From Paenarthrobacter sp. JL.01a (lineage in GTDB: Bacteria; Actinomycetota; Actinomycetes; Actinomycetales; Micrococcaceae), in the NCBI RefSeq assembly GCF_025452095.1, contig NZ_CP104877.1, positions 3,224,001 through 3,288,000 of the forward strand: a stretch of DNA of 64,000 nucleotides, read 5' to 3'. Shown here piece by piece: positions 24,728 through 33,926 of this stretch. Below the pieces are notes generated by a model that had not been told where the DNA came from, searched no databases, and was given only the letters and a program-made list of their open reading frames with translations. Numbering within the stretch: the stretch's first letter is position 1; every line of letters starts with the position of its first letter. Both the position numbers and the translations under genes were made by a program.

Positions 24728-25402
24728 CTAGGGATCAAAACGGTAGCCCATCCCCGCTTCCGTATGCAGATGGCGCGGCTCCGCCGGATCCCGCTCCAAC
24801 TTCCGCCTCAACTGGGCAATGTAAACCCGCAGGTACTGGGTTTCCTTGGCATAGGCCTGCCCCCAGACCTGGGTGAGAAGCTGCTGTTGGCTGACCAGCT
24901 TGCCCTTGTTCCGGACCAGCAGCTCCAGGATGTTCCATTCGGTGGGCGTCAGCCGGACCTCGGCTCCGTCCTTGACGATCTTTTTCCCGGCAAGATCAAC
25001 AATGAAGTCGGCGGTTGCCAGCGTGGGTTCTTCCCCTCCGGCCCCCACGCGGCGTGAGGCCACCCTCAGCCGCGCAAGCAGCTCATCCAAACCGAATGGC
25101 TTGGTCACGTAGTCGTCCGCACCGGCGTCGAGCGCTTCCACTTTGTCCTCCGAAGCATGCCGGGCGGACAGGACAATGATGGGCATGCTGCTCCAGCCGC
25201 GGATGCGGCGGATGATCTCCACGCCGTCGATGTCCGGCAGGCCCAGGTCCAGCACCACGATGTTGACCGGATGCTTCGCGGCCGCGTTCAATGCGTCGGC
25301 ACCGTTACCCACGGTCATGGCCTGGTACCCATGGGCCTGCAGGGTCACCTGCATGGCCCGGGCAATGCGGGCCTCGTCCTCAACGATCAGCACCAGCGTC
25401 AC
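24728..25402 (-). CDS. OmpR-family response regulator, KdpE-like
   Basis: A 224-residue regulator with receiver domain and OmpR winged helix. The phosphoacceptor is D52 in VVLDLGLPDIDG, with acidic pocket VEDEAR near residue 8 and Lys in VTKPFG near 104. The DNA-binding half contains LTPTEWNILELLVRN and AKETQYLRVYIAQLRRKLE, highly typical of KdpE. Its GTG overlaps the stop of the sensor kinase by four bases. No kdpFABC operon lies in the window, so the target genes are elsewhere or different. Confidence 0.9.
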   Translation of the reverse strand: MTLVLIVEDEARIARAMQVTLQAHGYQAMTVGNGADALNAAAKHPVNIVVLDLGLPDIDGVEIIRRIRGWSSMPIIVLSARHASEDKVEALDAGADDYVTKPFGLDELLARLRVASRRVGAGGEEPTLATADFIVDLAGKKIVKDGAEVRLTPTEWNILELLVRNKGKLVSQQQLLTQVWGQAYAKETQYLRVYIAQLRRKLERDPAEPRHLHTEAGMGYRFDP

Positions 25403-26922
25403 AGCGGGTCACCGGTCCACAGCGGCAAGGTGACCACCATAGTCAAGCCTCCACCCGGCGTCGGCTCCGCTGCGAGGCGGCCGCCCATGGCCTCGGTGAA
25501 TCCCTTCGCGACGGCCAGCCCCAAACCGACTCCGCCGCCTGTTCCCGTACCACCGGCAGTTGAGGCTGCGGACGAATCTCCGAAGCGCTGGAACGGCTGG
25601 AACATGGTGAGGACTTCCTCATGGCCAACACCCTTGCCGTGGTCCGCAATCCTCAGTTCGCTGGCCGGCTGCTCCCGCACGGTGATGCCTTCGCCCGCCC
25701 GGGCTGTCAGTACGACGTCCGAATCCGGGGCGTATTTCATGGCGTTTTCGACAATATTCGCTACAACTCTCTCGAGCATTCCCGCATCCGCCTGCACGGG
25801 GGGCAGGTTGGGCGGCAGTTCGTTGCGCAGCCGCTCGTGTGGCACGCCCTGCAAGGCATCGGGCAGCACGTCCGCCCACACAATCCCGCTCAGCAGCGGG
25901 TTTACGGCGTCGGCGGTGATGCGGGACATGTCCAGGAGGTTGTCCACCAAGTGGTCCAAACGGTCCGCATAGTCCTCGATGGTCTCCAACAACTCCCGCT
26001 CAACGTCCGGGGGAAATGACACGTCTTCCTGCCGAAGGCTGCTGACAGCGAGCTTGATTCCAGCCAGTGGCGTCCGCAAATCATGGGACACCGCCCGAAG
26101 AATCGAGGTCCGCATCTTGTTCCCCTCCGACAACCTCAGATTGTCACGCCTGCTCTTGACCAGCTGCTGCCGCTCCCTGACAGCCACCACGAACGCGCCG
26201 AAGGCCACCAGCATCCGCTGGTGGTGGGGCGACAACGGACCGCCGCGCAGCAGGAGCGTGTAGTGGGGATCGACGACGGCGGCGTGATCGGCGGCCGCGT
26301 GCGTCACCGGCGGATTCGGGCCGGCGGTGGCCAGGACGCGCCATTCAGCGGGCGCGCCTTGGGTGGCGGTCCGTGTGCCTGAGGAACCCAGGAGGGTCAC
26401 TGCGTCCATGCCGAGGTTGCCACGGACCTTTTCAAGGAACGTCTCCAAGCTGCCATCCGAACTCAGGATGCGAAGGGCAAGCTCACTGAGCGCAGTTGCC
26501 TCTGCCCCGGACCTCGCCGCTTCCTGCGCCCTCCGGCTGGCCAGGCCCACCGCCAAAGCCACCCCACAGGCCACCGCCAGGAAAACCACCAAGGTAAACA
26601 AGGTGGTGGGATCGGCGATGGACAACGACCCCACCGGGTCTGCCGAGAAATAGTTCAGCAGGAAACTTCCCAGCACGGCCGCAACCACCGCAGGCCATAG
26701 ACCTCCGATGGCGGCCACCGCTACCGCCACGGCAAGCTGGAGAAGCATGATCATCGAAAAGTTGCGGAAGTTCAGGACCGTAACGGTCACTTCCACCGCC
26801 GGCGGGAGCAGAAGCGCCAGGACCAGCCCTGCCGTGACCCGGCCACGGCCAATGCCACGCACCGTCGGAAACTTCAACAGGGCGCCTTCATCACCGTTGC
26901 CCTGAGCCTCTGTTGCCGCCAT
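25399..26922 (-). CDS. Sensor histidine kinase, short KdpD-like
   Basis: A 507-residue kinase. Residues about 30-130 hold four hydrophobic helices of the DUF4118/KdpD sensor region, followed by a GAF-like linker, the dimerisation box ILRAVSHDLRTPLAGIK (H280) and an ATPase domain with ENAMKYAPDSD (N-box), DHGKGV and GGVGLGLAVAKGF. The long cytosolic N-terminal KdpD domain with its Walker motif and Usp fold, present in E. coli KdpD (894 residues), is absent. ATG 26922 follows AAGGATG; the ORF upstream lacks any family resemblance. It forms a pair with the KdpE-like regulator. Confidence 0.88.
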   Translation of the reverse strand: MAATEAQGNGDEGALLKFPTVRGIGRGRVTAGLVLALLLPPAVEVTVTVLNFRNFSMIMLLQLAVAVAVAAIGGLWPAVVAAVLGSFLLNYFSADPVGSLSIADPTTLFTLVVFLAVACGVALAVGLASRRAQEAARSGAEATALSELALRILSSDGSLETFLEKVRGNLGMDAVTLLGSSGTRTATQGAPAEWRVLATAGPNPPVTHAAADHAAVVDPHYTLLLRGGPLSPHHQRMLVAFGAFVVAVRERQQLVKSRRDNLRLSEGNKMRTSILRAVSHDLRTPLAGIKLAVSSLRQEDVSFPPDVERELLETIEDYADRLDHLVDNLLDMSRITADAVNPLLSGIVWADVLPDALQGVPHERLRNELPPNLPPVQADAGMLERVVANIVENAMKYAPDSDVVLTARAGEGITVREQPASELRIADHGKGVGHEEVLTMFQPFQRFGDSSAASTAGGTGTGGGVGLGLAVAKGFTEAMGGRLAAEPTPGGGLTMVVTLPLWTGDPL

Positions 26923-27073
26923 GGCTACATCCTTGCACGGTTCCCGTGATGGGCACTTCTCCCCACATGCCGCGGGGATAAGTGCCTGCAGAGGGTGCAA
27001 GGACTAGGCTTGCTCTGAGCATTCTGGTCCGGCGGGGCGCCGGGCACACCACGGTCTATCCAGGGGGATATAC

Positions 27074-27790
27074 ATGGACCCGAAAGACAGCCCTGACGCG
27101 GCCGGCAACAACGGCAGCGGCGGGGACAACAACGATGGCTTGAACGCGGCTAACAACGCGCCCAAACCACCTCCTTGGCAAGTGCCCAAGCCTGAGCTCC
27201 ATCCCGAGTTGTTTACCCCGGTCGAGGACGGTCCAACGGAAAGCAGGAAGCGGAGCCGGAACAAGAAGGTCCCGGCCGATGCATCCGCGCCCGCCGGAGC
27301 TTCAGCGGCCAACGGCCAGGCTGAACCGGGTAAGCCCCTGCCCGTCGTTGACCCGTTTGAGCGTGAACGCGAACGTGAAGCCGCTGCCGCAGCGAAGAAA
27401 AAGAAGCGTTCCCAGCGCCGCACCATTGTGGTGGGGCTGGGCGTGACAGCCCTCCTGGCGGGAACGATCACCGCCATCGTGGCCTCCAACGAACAGGAGG
27501 CCGACTACGCCCAGGTCTGTTTCAACGAAGAAACCGGCGAGCGCGTGGACGATGACCGGTGCAACAACAGCAGCTCGGCAGGCCGGAGTTCCGGCGTTTA
27601 CGCCTGGTACTTCTACTCCCGCGGCGCCAGCGTGCCCGCCGTCGGCCAGAACCGCAGCGCCTTCCCCAGCGCGACCAAGACGGTACCTCAAGGCGCCAAG
27701 TCCTCCACGGGATACAGCACCAAGGGCGGCACGGTCAGCCGCGGTGGCTTCGGCAGCAGTTCCAAAAGCGGCGGAAGCTCGGGAGGCTAG
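27074..27790 (+). CDS. YgiB-like (DUF1190-type) single-helix membrane protein
   Basis: A 238-residue protein: a Gly/Asn/Pro-rich N-terminus, a strongly charged stretch (ERERER, KKKKRSQRR at about 97-116), one transmembrane helix (about 117-137), then an outside segment with two Cys (149 and 163) and a Ser/Gly-rich tail with TVSRGGFGSSSKSGGSSGG at the end. The RGGFG-plus-Ser/Gly ending matches what I remember of E. coli YgiB (DUF1190). An AGGGGG SD precedes the ATG. First gene of a three-gene operon with a GspS-like ligase 2 bases on and an APC permease. Function unknown. Confidence 0.65.
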   Translation: MDPKDSPDAAGNNGSGGDNNDGLNAANNAPKPPPWQVPKPELHPELFTPVEDGPTESRKRSRNKKVPADASAPAGASAANGQAEPGKPLPVVDPFEREREREAAAAAKKKKRSQRRTIVVGLGVTALLAGTITAIVASNEQEADYAQVCFNEETGERVDDDRCNNSSSAGRSSGVYAWYFYSRGASVPAVGQNRSAFPSATKTVPQGAKSSTGYSTKGGTVSRGGFGSSSKSGGSSGG

Positions 27791-27792
27791 GC

Positions 27793-28998
27793 GTGCGGCG
27801 ACTCTCCTCCGTGCCGCGGCCGGACTGGAAGCAGAAGATCGAAGAGCAGGGCCTGGTTTTTTCTACCACCACCATGCCCGACGGCCGGAAAATCGAGTAC
27901 TGGAACGAATCGGCCTATTACGAGTTCGACATGGACGAGGTGGAAAAACTCGAAGAGACCGCCGAAAACATGCACCTCATGTGCCTGGAGGCGGCGAAGT
28001 ATCTCGCCACCGGCGCCATGGGCGATATCGGCATCGGACGCCAGGCACTTGAACTGGCCGCCGAGTCGTTGCAGGCCGGGGACATGGACATCTACGGCCG
28101 TTTCGACTTCATCTATGACGGCGCCGGCGGTCCGGCCAAAATGCTCGAATACAACGCCGATACGCCCACAGGTCTGATCGAGGCCTCGGTGGCGCAATGG
28201 TTCTGGTTGCAGGATGTCTTTCCTGAAAAGGACCAGTGGAACGGCATCCATGAGGCGCTGATCCGGCAGTGGCAAAAGCTGCAGTACCGGACCGGAATGA
28301 GCACCCTGCACGTTGCCCACTCCGAAGCGGAGGAATCCGGCGAGGATTGGATGACGGCCGCCTACATGCGGGACGTGGCCAGCCAGGGCGGCTGGACCAC
28401 CATCGGCATCAACATGTCGGATATTGGCTGGGATCCGAACCTGAACCGGTTCGTTGACCTGGACAACTTCATGATCAGCACCATGTTCAAGCTGTACCCC
28501 TGGGAATTGATGATGAAGGAGCCTTTCGGACACCGTCTTCTGCAGCGTGCGCATACTCCTCGCTGGGTGGAGCCGGCCTGGAAGATGCTGCTGTCCAACA
28601 AGGCCCTCCTGGCTGCGCTGTGGCACCTCTACCCCAACCACGAGAACCTGCTGCCCGCCTACCTTGGGGACCCCGGACCGATGAAGGAATGGGTGGCCAA
28701 GCCCCTGCACGGCCGTGAAGGCGACAATATCCGCATCCATGCCCCCGGCATCGACATCTCGCAGCCCGGAGGCTACGGCCGCGAAGGCTGGTGCTACCAG
28801 CAGTACCACCCGCTTCCCGACTTTGACGGAAACCACCCCGTCCTCGGGCTCTGGGTGGTGGACGGCGAATCAGTCGGCTGCGGCATCCGCGAATCGGATG
28901 GCCCCATCACGGACTACTTCTGCCGCTTCGTCCCCAACACCATCGACGCCCCCGCGCCCGTCGCGCCCCCTGCTACTTCCTATGGAGCTGCACTATGA
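27793..28998 (+). CDS. Glutathionylspermidine-synthase-like ATP-grasp ligase (YgiC type)
   Basis: A 401-residue protein of the GspS C-terminal (ATP-grasp) family, without the amidase domain that makes E. coli Gss bifunctional (Gss is about 619 residues; YgiC 386). The conserved stretch MLEYNADTPTGLIEASVAQWF lies at about residues 117-137, and EGWCYQQYHPLPDFDGNHPVLGLWVV near the end in parts. Start is GTG 27793, two bases after the YgiB-like stop. Family members ligate an amine or amino group to a carboxylate using ATP. Actinobacteria generally lack glutathione, so the substrate here is open. Confidence 0.9.
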   Translation: MRRLSSVPRPDWKQKIEEQGLVFSTTTMPDGRKIEYWNESAYYEFDMDEVEKLEETAENMHLMCLEAAKYLATGAMGDIGIGRQALELAAESLQAGDMDIYGRFDFIYDGAGGPAKMLEYNADTPTGLIEASVAQWFWLQDVFPEKDQWNGIHEALIRQWQKLQYRTGMSTLHVAHSEAEESGEDWMTAAYMRDVASQGGWTTIGINMSDIGWDPNLNRFVDLDNFMISTMFKLYPWELMMKEPFGHRLLQRAHTPRWVEPAWKMLLSNKALLAALWHLYPNHENLLPAYLGDPGPMKEWVAKPLHGREGDNIRIHAPGIDISQPGGYGREGWCYQQYHPLPDFDGNHPVLGLWVVDGESVGCGIRESDGPITDYFCRFVPNTIDAPAPVAPPATSYGAAL

Positions 28999-30521
28999 GC
29001 ACTGAAACCTCGACCCCGGGTGGCGGCCCAGCGGGCGGCGACCGTACCGCCGTCGTACCTTCCAAAGGCCTCCGCGCCGGAATCCTGGACCTTGGCGACT
29101 CCGTCATGCTGGGGTTGGCATCCACCGCACCGGTCTATTCCCTGGCCGCGACGCTGGGACTGATCGTCGCGGTAAACGGCAATTACACCCCGCTGATCCT
29201 CGTGCTTGGCTTCATTCCTGTCCTGTTCATCGCTTATGCATTCCGTGAGCTCAACAGCGCCATGCCGGACTGCGGCACCACGTTCTTCTGGGCACGGAAA
29301 GCGTTCGGGCCGTGGGCAGGCTGGCTGGGCGGCTGGGGCGTGGCCCTGGCCGGGATCGTGGTCCTGGCCAACCTTGCCCAGATCGCTGGAAAGTACCTTT
29401 GGCTGCTGGTTGGCGACGGCTCCCTGACGGAGAACAAATGGCTGGTGACCGCCACGGGCGTGCTGTTCATCGTGTTCATGACCTACGTGAACCACCGGGG
29501 CATCAGGCTGGGTGAACACGTTCAACGAACCCTGACGTACATCCAGTACATCTCCCTTGGCATTTTTGCCGTGGCAATCATCTTCCGGATTGCAGGCGGA
29601 GCTCCCGAGGGCCAGGCCTTCGACTTTGAGTGGTTCAATCCCGCCGGTGCTTTTGCCGATCCGGGTGCTGTGGTGCACGGCGCGCTGCTGGCATTGTTCA
29701 TCTACTGGGGTTGGGACACCTGTCTGGCGCTGAATGAAGAAACCGAAAACCCCGCAAAGACCCCGGGCCGTGGTGCTGTCATCTCCGCCTCGGTGCTGGT
29801 GGCAATCTACGTGTCGGTGGCCTTGCTGGTGATGATGTACGCCACGATCGGCACCGACGGAATCGGCCTCGGCAACGAGGCCAACCAGGATGATGTCTTC
29901 CTGGCCATGAAGGATGTTGTGCTGGGTCCATGGGGATGGCTGATTGTTGTAGCTGTCCTGGCGTCGGTCCTCTCCTCCACCCAGACCACCATCCTCCCGA
30001 CGGCACGTGGCACGCTGTCCATGGGTGTCCACGGCGCCCTTCCGCCACGCTTCGGCAAGGTCCATGAACGATTCATGACGCCGGGATTCTCCACCCAGGT
30101 GATGGGTGTGGTGGCAGTGGTCTACTACGTGGCCATGAGCTTCCTCAGCGAAAACCTGCTCTCGGACTCAATCAGCGCCATCAGCCTGTTCATCGCGTTC
30201 TACTACGCCCTGACCGGGTTCTCCTGCGTCTGGTACTTCCGTGCGACGCTCCGGGAGTCCGCCCGCAATCTGTGGTTCCGGGGCATCCTGCCGTTCCTGG
30301 GCGCCTTGTCCCTGACGGCGGCGTTCTTCGTCTCCGCGGTCCAGATGTGGGATCCGTCCTACGGCGATACGCAGATCTTCGGCATCGGTGGCGCGTTTGT
30401 CAGTGGCGTGGTGCTGCTGGCCCTGGGCGTGGTCCTGGCTGTCGTATGCCGCTTCGCCCCTTCCACCCGCGGCTACTTCACGGGTGAACGGGCCGACGCC
30501 GGCGTGGTACGCGGCGAGTAG
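28995..30521 (+). CDS. APC-superfamily amino acid/polyamine permease
   Basis: A 508-residue permease with about 12 helices. The consensus around GDSVMLGLASTAPVYSLAATLGLI (helix 1, in parts) and GWDTCLALNEETENPAKTPGRGAVIS (helices 7-8, the amino-acid permease motif) fit the APC family of the BAT1/YfnA-like type. The ATG overlaps the stop of the ligase gene (ATGA), so the transporter is translationally coupled with the YgiB/GspS pair. It plausibly imports the amine or amino acid used by the ligase. No substrate can be read from the sequence. Confidence 0.88.
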   Translation: MSTETSTPGGGPAGGDRTAVVPSKGLRAGILDLGDSVMLGLASTAPVYSLAATLGLIVAVNGNYTPLILVLGFIPVLFIAYAFRELNSAMPDCGTTFFWARKAFGPWAGWLGGWGVALAGIVVLANLAQIAGKYLWLLVGDGSLTENKWLVTATGVLFIVFMTYVNHRGIRLGEHVQRTLTYIQYISLGIFAVAIIFRIAGGAPEGQAFDFEWFNPAGAFADPGAVVHGALLALFIYWGWDTCLALNEETENPAKTPGRGAVISASVLVAIYVSVALLVMMYATIGTDGIGLGNEANQDDVFLAMKDVVLGPWGWLIVVAVLASVLSSTQTTILPTARGTLSMGVHGALPPRFGKVHERFMTPGFSTQVMGVVAVVYYVAMSFLSENLLSDSISAISLFIAFYYALTGFSCVWYFRATLRESARNLWFRGILPFLGALSLTAAFFVSAVQMWDPSYGDTQIFGIGGAFVSGVVLLALGVVLAVVCRFAPSTRGYFTGERADAGVVRGE

Positions 30522-30536
30522 CCCGGGTCCTTGCCG

Positions 30537-31904
30537 TTAGGCGCTTCGTTCCTGGGAGCGGGCAGCCCACTGGCGCAGGCGGGTAGGAACGTCCGGTATC
30601 TCATCGGTTCGCACCGAGTTCCTGCGCAGAGCTGCCAGCCAGCACACCAGGATGCCCGCCGCGCAGAAAACGCCTGAGCTGGAGGCCATGATCCACAGAC
30701 CGGGCGTCTGGACATCCAGGTTGGCAGCCCCGAGCGCGGTACCAATGGTCTTCGGCGAGAAGAAGAACACCAGGGTGGAGAGGGCAAGAACCGCCGCCAT
30801 CACTATCCGCTGGCCCTTCAATCGCGCCGGGGTTTCCTTAATGGTCCAGGCGAACGCCGGCAGGACCACGGCCATCCAGACCCAATGGTGCGACCACGAA
30901 ACGGGGCTGATGAGCAGCATGGCCAGCGCCGTCGTCGAAATCGCCACAACACGGGCGCCCTGGGCGCTGGCCGCCCGGATCATGACGGCGGCCAGAACCA
31001 GCGTTCCCAGGCTCAAAGCGAGCCATGGCAACGTCACGACGTCCTGCGGCACTCCGAAGTGCAACAGTGCACCCTTGATGGAGAGGTTGTCGACGTAGCC
31101 GGCCCCGCCGATGCGGGAGGTGTCGGGAAGGATTTCCAGCCAGAACGACAGGGACTCCGCGGGGCGCAGCAACCAAGCAAAAAGTACTGTGGAGACGAAG
31201 CCCAAGGACATATTCACCAGCCCCCGCCAGTCCTTGCGCATCAGGAAGTACAGGCCGAACACCAGCGGTGTCAGCTTGATGCCGGCGGCGACGCCAACAA
31301 GGAAGCCGCTTCCCCGGAACCTCCGGCGCTTGGACACGCCGCCGAGCAGGTCCACCACCATCAGGCCCATGAGCAGGATGTTGATCTGCCCGAAGGCGAA
31401 CGTCTCGCGCCACGGGCCCAGGAACAGGATCGCCAGGAAAAGGGCTGCGGCAACCCAACAGCTTCTGGCCGATGACAGTGCGCTCCGCAGATCCGGCTTG
31501 GACGACCAGTAACGGACGATCGTGACAGCCACCCAAGCGGCCACCACCACGCCGGCGCAATTGAACAGGTTGAGCGCCGTCTGTTGCGGCAAACGGGCCA
31601 ACAACCCGAACACCAACGCAGCGAACGGCGGATAGGTAAACGGCAATTGCGGCCCACCGGCCGATGCCACCGTGGGGCCATAGAGTTCAGACGCGGACGA
31701 ACCGGCCTGGTTCAGGATGCTCCCACCGAACCAGTAGACGCTGAAGTCCAGGCCTTGTTTGGCCCAGTTCGCGAGCAACATCCACACCGGCAAAGCCACA
31801 ACGGCCACGGGCAGCAGACGAAGGAGCAGAGGCGAGGCCTGGGTTGTTGGGTGCGGCCGCGCGGCGCCCGTTCCGGTCCGTAATTCGACGTCGGGCAGTG
31901 CCAT
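30537..31904 (-). CDS. GT87 / DUF2029 membrane glycosyltransferase
   Basis: A 455-residue polytopic protein with about 10-11 helices, of the PimE-like GT87 family that adds mannose from polyprenyl-phosphate-mannose to lipids on the outer face of the membrane. The family's external acidic site is probably DFSVYWFGGS (about residues 47-58). Family patterns LPFTYPPFAALVF, LGPWRETFAFGQINILLMG and RIGGAGYVDNLSIKG are clear. It is closely related to the gene at 44605 by shared motifs. GGGGGA precedes the ATG. It is convergent with the permease. Confidence 0.85.
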   Translation of the reverse strand: MALPDVELRTGTGAARPHPTTQASPLLLRLLPVAVVALPVWMLLANWAKQGLDFSVYWFGGSILNQAGSSASELYGPTVASAGGPQLPFTYPPFAALVFGLLARLPQQTALNLFNCAGVVVAAWVAVTIVRYWSSKPDLRSALSSARSCWVAAALFLAILFLGPWRETFAFGQINILLMGLMVVDLLGGVSKRRRFRGSGFLVGVAAGIKLTPLVFGLYFLMRKDWRGLVNMSLGFVSTVLFAWLLRPAESLSFWLEILPDTSRIGGAGYVDNLSIKGALLHFGVPQDVVTLPWLALSLGTLVLAAVMIRAASAQGARVVAISTTALAMLLISPVSWSHHWVWMAVVLPAFAWTIKETPARLKGQRIVMAAVLALSTLVFFFSPKTIGTALGAANLDVQTPGLWIMASSSGVFCAAGILVCWLAALRRNSVRTDEIPDVPTRLRQWAARSQERSA

Positions 31905-32038
31905 CCAAAATCCCCCAAGTAAGCAAAGTCTCGCGGGGGAAGTGTGCCGCCCCCGCGTCCCATACTACTGAACGGCCTTCCGAGAACCTTGGGCCCGGCT
32001 GGCACGCCGGGCGGTTGCGAGGAGCCTAGGATGCTGGA

Positions 32039-33214
32039 ATGAGCGATTCAACGACGAACACCTCCGACGTCCTGGCCCTGGATTCCCTGCTTTCCGACGA
32101 CGAACTTGCCGTCCGCGACAAGGTTCGTGATTACACCACCCAGCGGATCCGGCCGAATATCTCCCGCTGGTACGAGGACGCGGTCTTCCCCCGGGAGATC
32201 GCCCCGGAGCTTGGCGAGTTGGGCGTTCTCGGCATGCACCTGGAGGGTTACGGCTGCCCCGGACGGACCGCCGTCGAATATGGCTTGGCCGCCATGGAGC
32301 TGGAAGCCGGCGATTCGGGCATCCGGACCTTCGTTTCGGTGCAGGGTTCGCTCGCCATGACGGCGATCCATCGTTGGGGATCGGAGGCACAGAAGGAGCA
32401 GTGGCTTCCGCGGATGGCCGCGGGAGAGCTGATCGGCTGCTTCGCTTTGACAGAACCCTCGGCCGGCTCGGACCCTTCGTCCATGACCACCACAGCCCGG
32501 CAGACCAGCGATGGATGGGTGCTGGATGGAGCCAAGCGATGGATTGGACTCGCCTCGATTGCCGACGTCATGGTGGTGTGGGCCCGGACCGATGACGGGA
32601 TACGTGGTTTCCTGGTTCCCGCGGGCGCTTCGGGCGTCACCGCAACGCCGATTGAGCCAAAGCTTTCCATGCGTGCCTCAGTTCAGTGCAATGTGATGTT
32701 CGACGCCGTTCGGCTGGCTCCGGAGGCAATCCTCCCAGGTGCCATGGGCCTTAAGGGGCCGTTCTCCTGCTTGAACGAGGCCAGATACGGGATTGTCTGG
32801 GGTGCCATGGGAGCGGCCCGCGATTCGTACGAAGCAGCCCTTTCCTACGCCGGTGAACGCCTGCAGTTTGGTCGCCCCCTGGCCGGCTATCAGTTGACGC
32901 AGGAGAAGCTGGTCAATATGCTCCTGGAAATCCAGAAGGGCACGCTGTTGGCCCTGCACCTGGGCCGGCTGAAGGATGCCGGGCATTTGCAGCCGCAGCA
33001 GATTTCGATGGGCAAACTGAACAATGTCCGTGAGGCCATCAAGATCGCCCGCGAGGCCCGTACTATCCTGGGCGGCAACGGCGTCACGCTTGACTATGCT
33101 CCGCTAAGGCACGCGAACAATCTGGAGTCCGTGCGCACCTATGAAGGAACCGACGAGGTACACACCCTGATCCTGGGTCAGCACATCACGGGCATCGGGG
33201 CCTTCCGCGGCTAA
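32039..33214 (+). CDS. Acyl-CoA dehydrogenase, glutaryl-CoA dehydrogenase-like
   Basis: A 391-residue FAD flavoenzyme. The pattern CFALTEPSAGSDPSS is the usual ACAD binding strand, QLTQEKLVNMLLEIQ the helical part, and RTYEGTDEVHTLILGQHITG at the end carries the catalytic Glu position of the glutaryl-CoA dehydrogenase group (YEGTHDIHALILG in that family). Such enzymes oxidise and decarboxylate glutaryl-CoA to crotonyl-CoA in lysine and tryptophan breakdown. It stands alone, with a GT87 gene divergent and a TetR gene convergent. Another short-chain acyl-CoA substrate is possible. Confidence 0.87.
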   Translation: MSDSTTNTSDVLALDSLLSDDELAVRDKVRDYTTQRIRPNISRWYEDAVFPREIAPELGELGVLGMHLEGYGCPGRTAVEYGLAAMELEAGDSGIRTFVSVQGSLAMTAIHRWGSEAQKEQWLPRMAAGELIGCFALTEPSAGSDPSSMTTTARQTSDGWVLDGAKRWIGLASIADVMVVWARTDDGIRGFLVPAGASGVTATPIEPKLSMRASVQCNVMFDAVRLAPEAILPGAMGLKGPFSCLNEARYGIVWGAMGAARDSYEAALSYAGERLQFGRPLAGYQLTQEKLVNMLLEIQKGTLLALHLGRLKDAGHLQPQQISMGKLNNVREAIKIAREARTILGGNGVTLDYAPLRHANNLESVRTYEGTDEVHTLILGQHITGIGAFRG

Positions 33215-33226
33215 CCCACCCACCTG

Positions 33227-33276
33227 GGGGACAGTAAACGTCGCTACGGGGGCTCAATGGGACGTTTGCTGTCCCC
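33227..33276. terminator. Long stem-loop between convergent genes
   Basis: GGGGACAGTAAACGTC (33227-33242) pairs with GACGTTTGCTGTCCCC (33261-33276) over 16 positions with one wobble, loop of 18 bases. It fills the gap between the acyl-CoA dehydrogenase and the TetR gene, touching the latter's stop codon. Likely bidirectional terminator without U tract. Confidence 0.7.
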
Positions 33277-33890
33277 TAGTTGGGGTCCGGGAGGATCACA
33301 AGGTCGAGGAACCCCTGAAGGCCCTTGGTTACGGCGACCCTGTCCGGGGCAAGGAGCCACTGGGTTTGGAGGCCGTCCCAAAGAGCCACCAGCGAGGTGG
33401 CTGCTTCCTTGGGATCGACGCCGGGCCGCAGCCTGCCGTCGGCTGCAAGCTCGGCGAAACGACGGGCATAGCTTGCCCGCAATCGCTCGAAGCGTGCGGT
33501 GAAGTAGTCCCTGCCGGGGTGCTCATCCGTGACGGACTCCGCACACAGGACCGTGTAGAGCTCGATCACCCCGGGGATGTTCTCGTTGTACAGCGCCGTC
33601 CGGATGACCGAGTCCGCCAAGCCCTCTTCCATGTCATCAGGGAAGGCTCCGCCGGTGATCTCGTCACGCCGTTCCAGGACCGACATCAGGAGGTCGCGCT
33701 TGGACGGGAAATAGTGCAGCAAGCTTGTCTGGCTCATCCCTGCACGGTCCGCAACATCCTGCAGCGATCCCCCGCGGTAGCCGCGGGCAGCGAACACCGC
33801 ATGCGCAGCGTCCAGAATCGCCTGGCGCCGTTCCTCCGATTTCGCGTAAGGGCCACGCTTCGTTGCGCGGGACACGTCCTTTGTGGTCAT
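33276..33890 (-). CDS. TetR-family repressor of the beta-galactoside operon
   Basis: A 204-residue regulator with the TetR helix-turn-helix SLQDVADRAGMSQTSLLHYFPSKRDLL (in parts, about residues 40-65) and a C-terminal ligand domain. ATG 33890 is preferred; a longer frame to 33941 would start within the operator palindrome. It is divergent from the sugar ABC/LacZ operon, with a strong palindrome (33927-33948) in the gap, so it likely represses both itself and the operon until an inducer binds. Confidence 0.85.
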   Translation of the reverse strand: MTTKDVSRATKRGPYAKSEERRQAILDAAHAVFAARGYRGGSLQDVADRAGMSQTSLLHYFPSKRDLLMSVLERRDEITGGAFPDDMEEGLADSVIRTALYNENIPGVIELYTVLCAESVTDEHPGRDYFTARFERLRASYARRFAELAADGRLRPGVDPKEAATSLVALWDGLQTQWLLAPDRVAVTKGLQGFLDLVILPDPN

Positions 33891-33926
33891 GGCTAGCCAG
33901 TGTACGCGGATACGGGCTCCTCTCGA

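Noticed and set aside
30537..33214. Link between the GT87 gene and the acyl-CoA dehydrogenase as one pathway
   Set aside because: They are divergent with separate promoters and unrelated chemistry; no support beyond adjacency.
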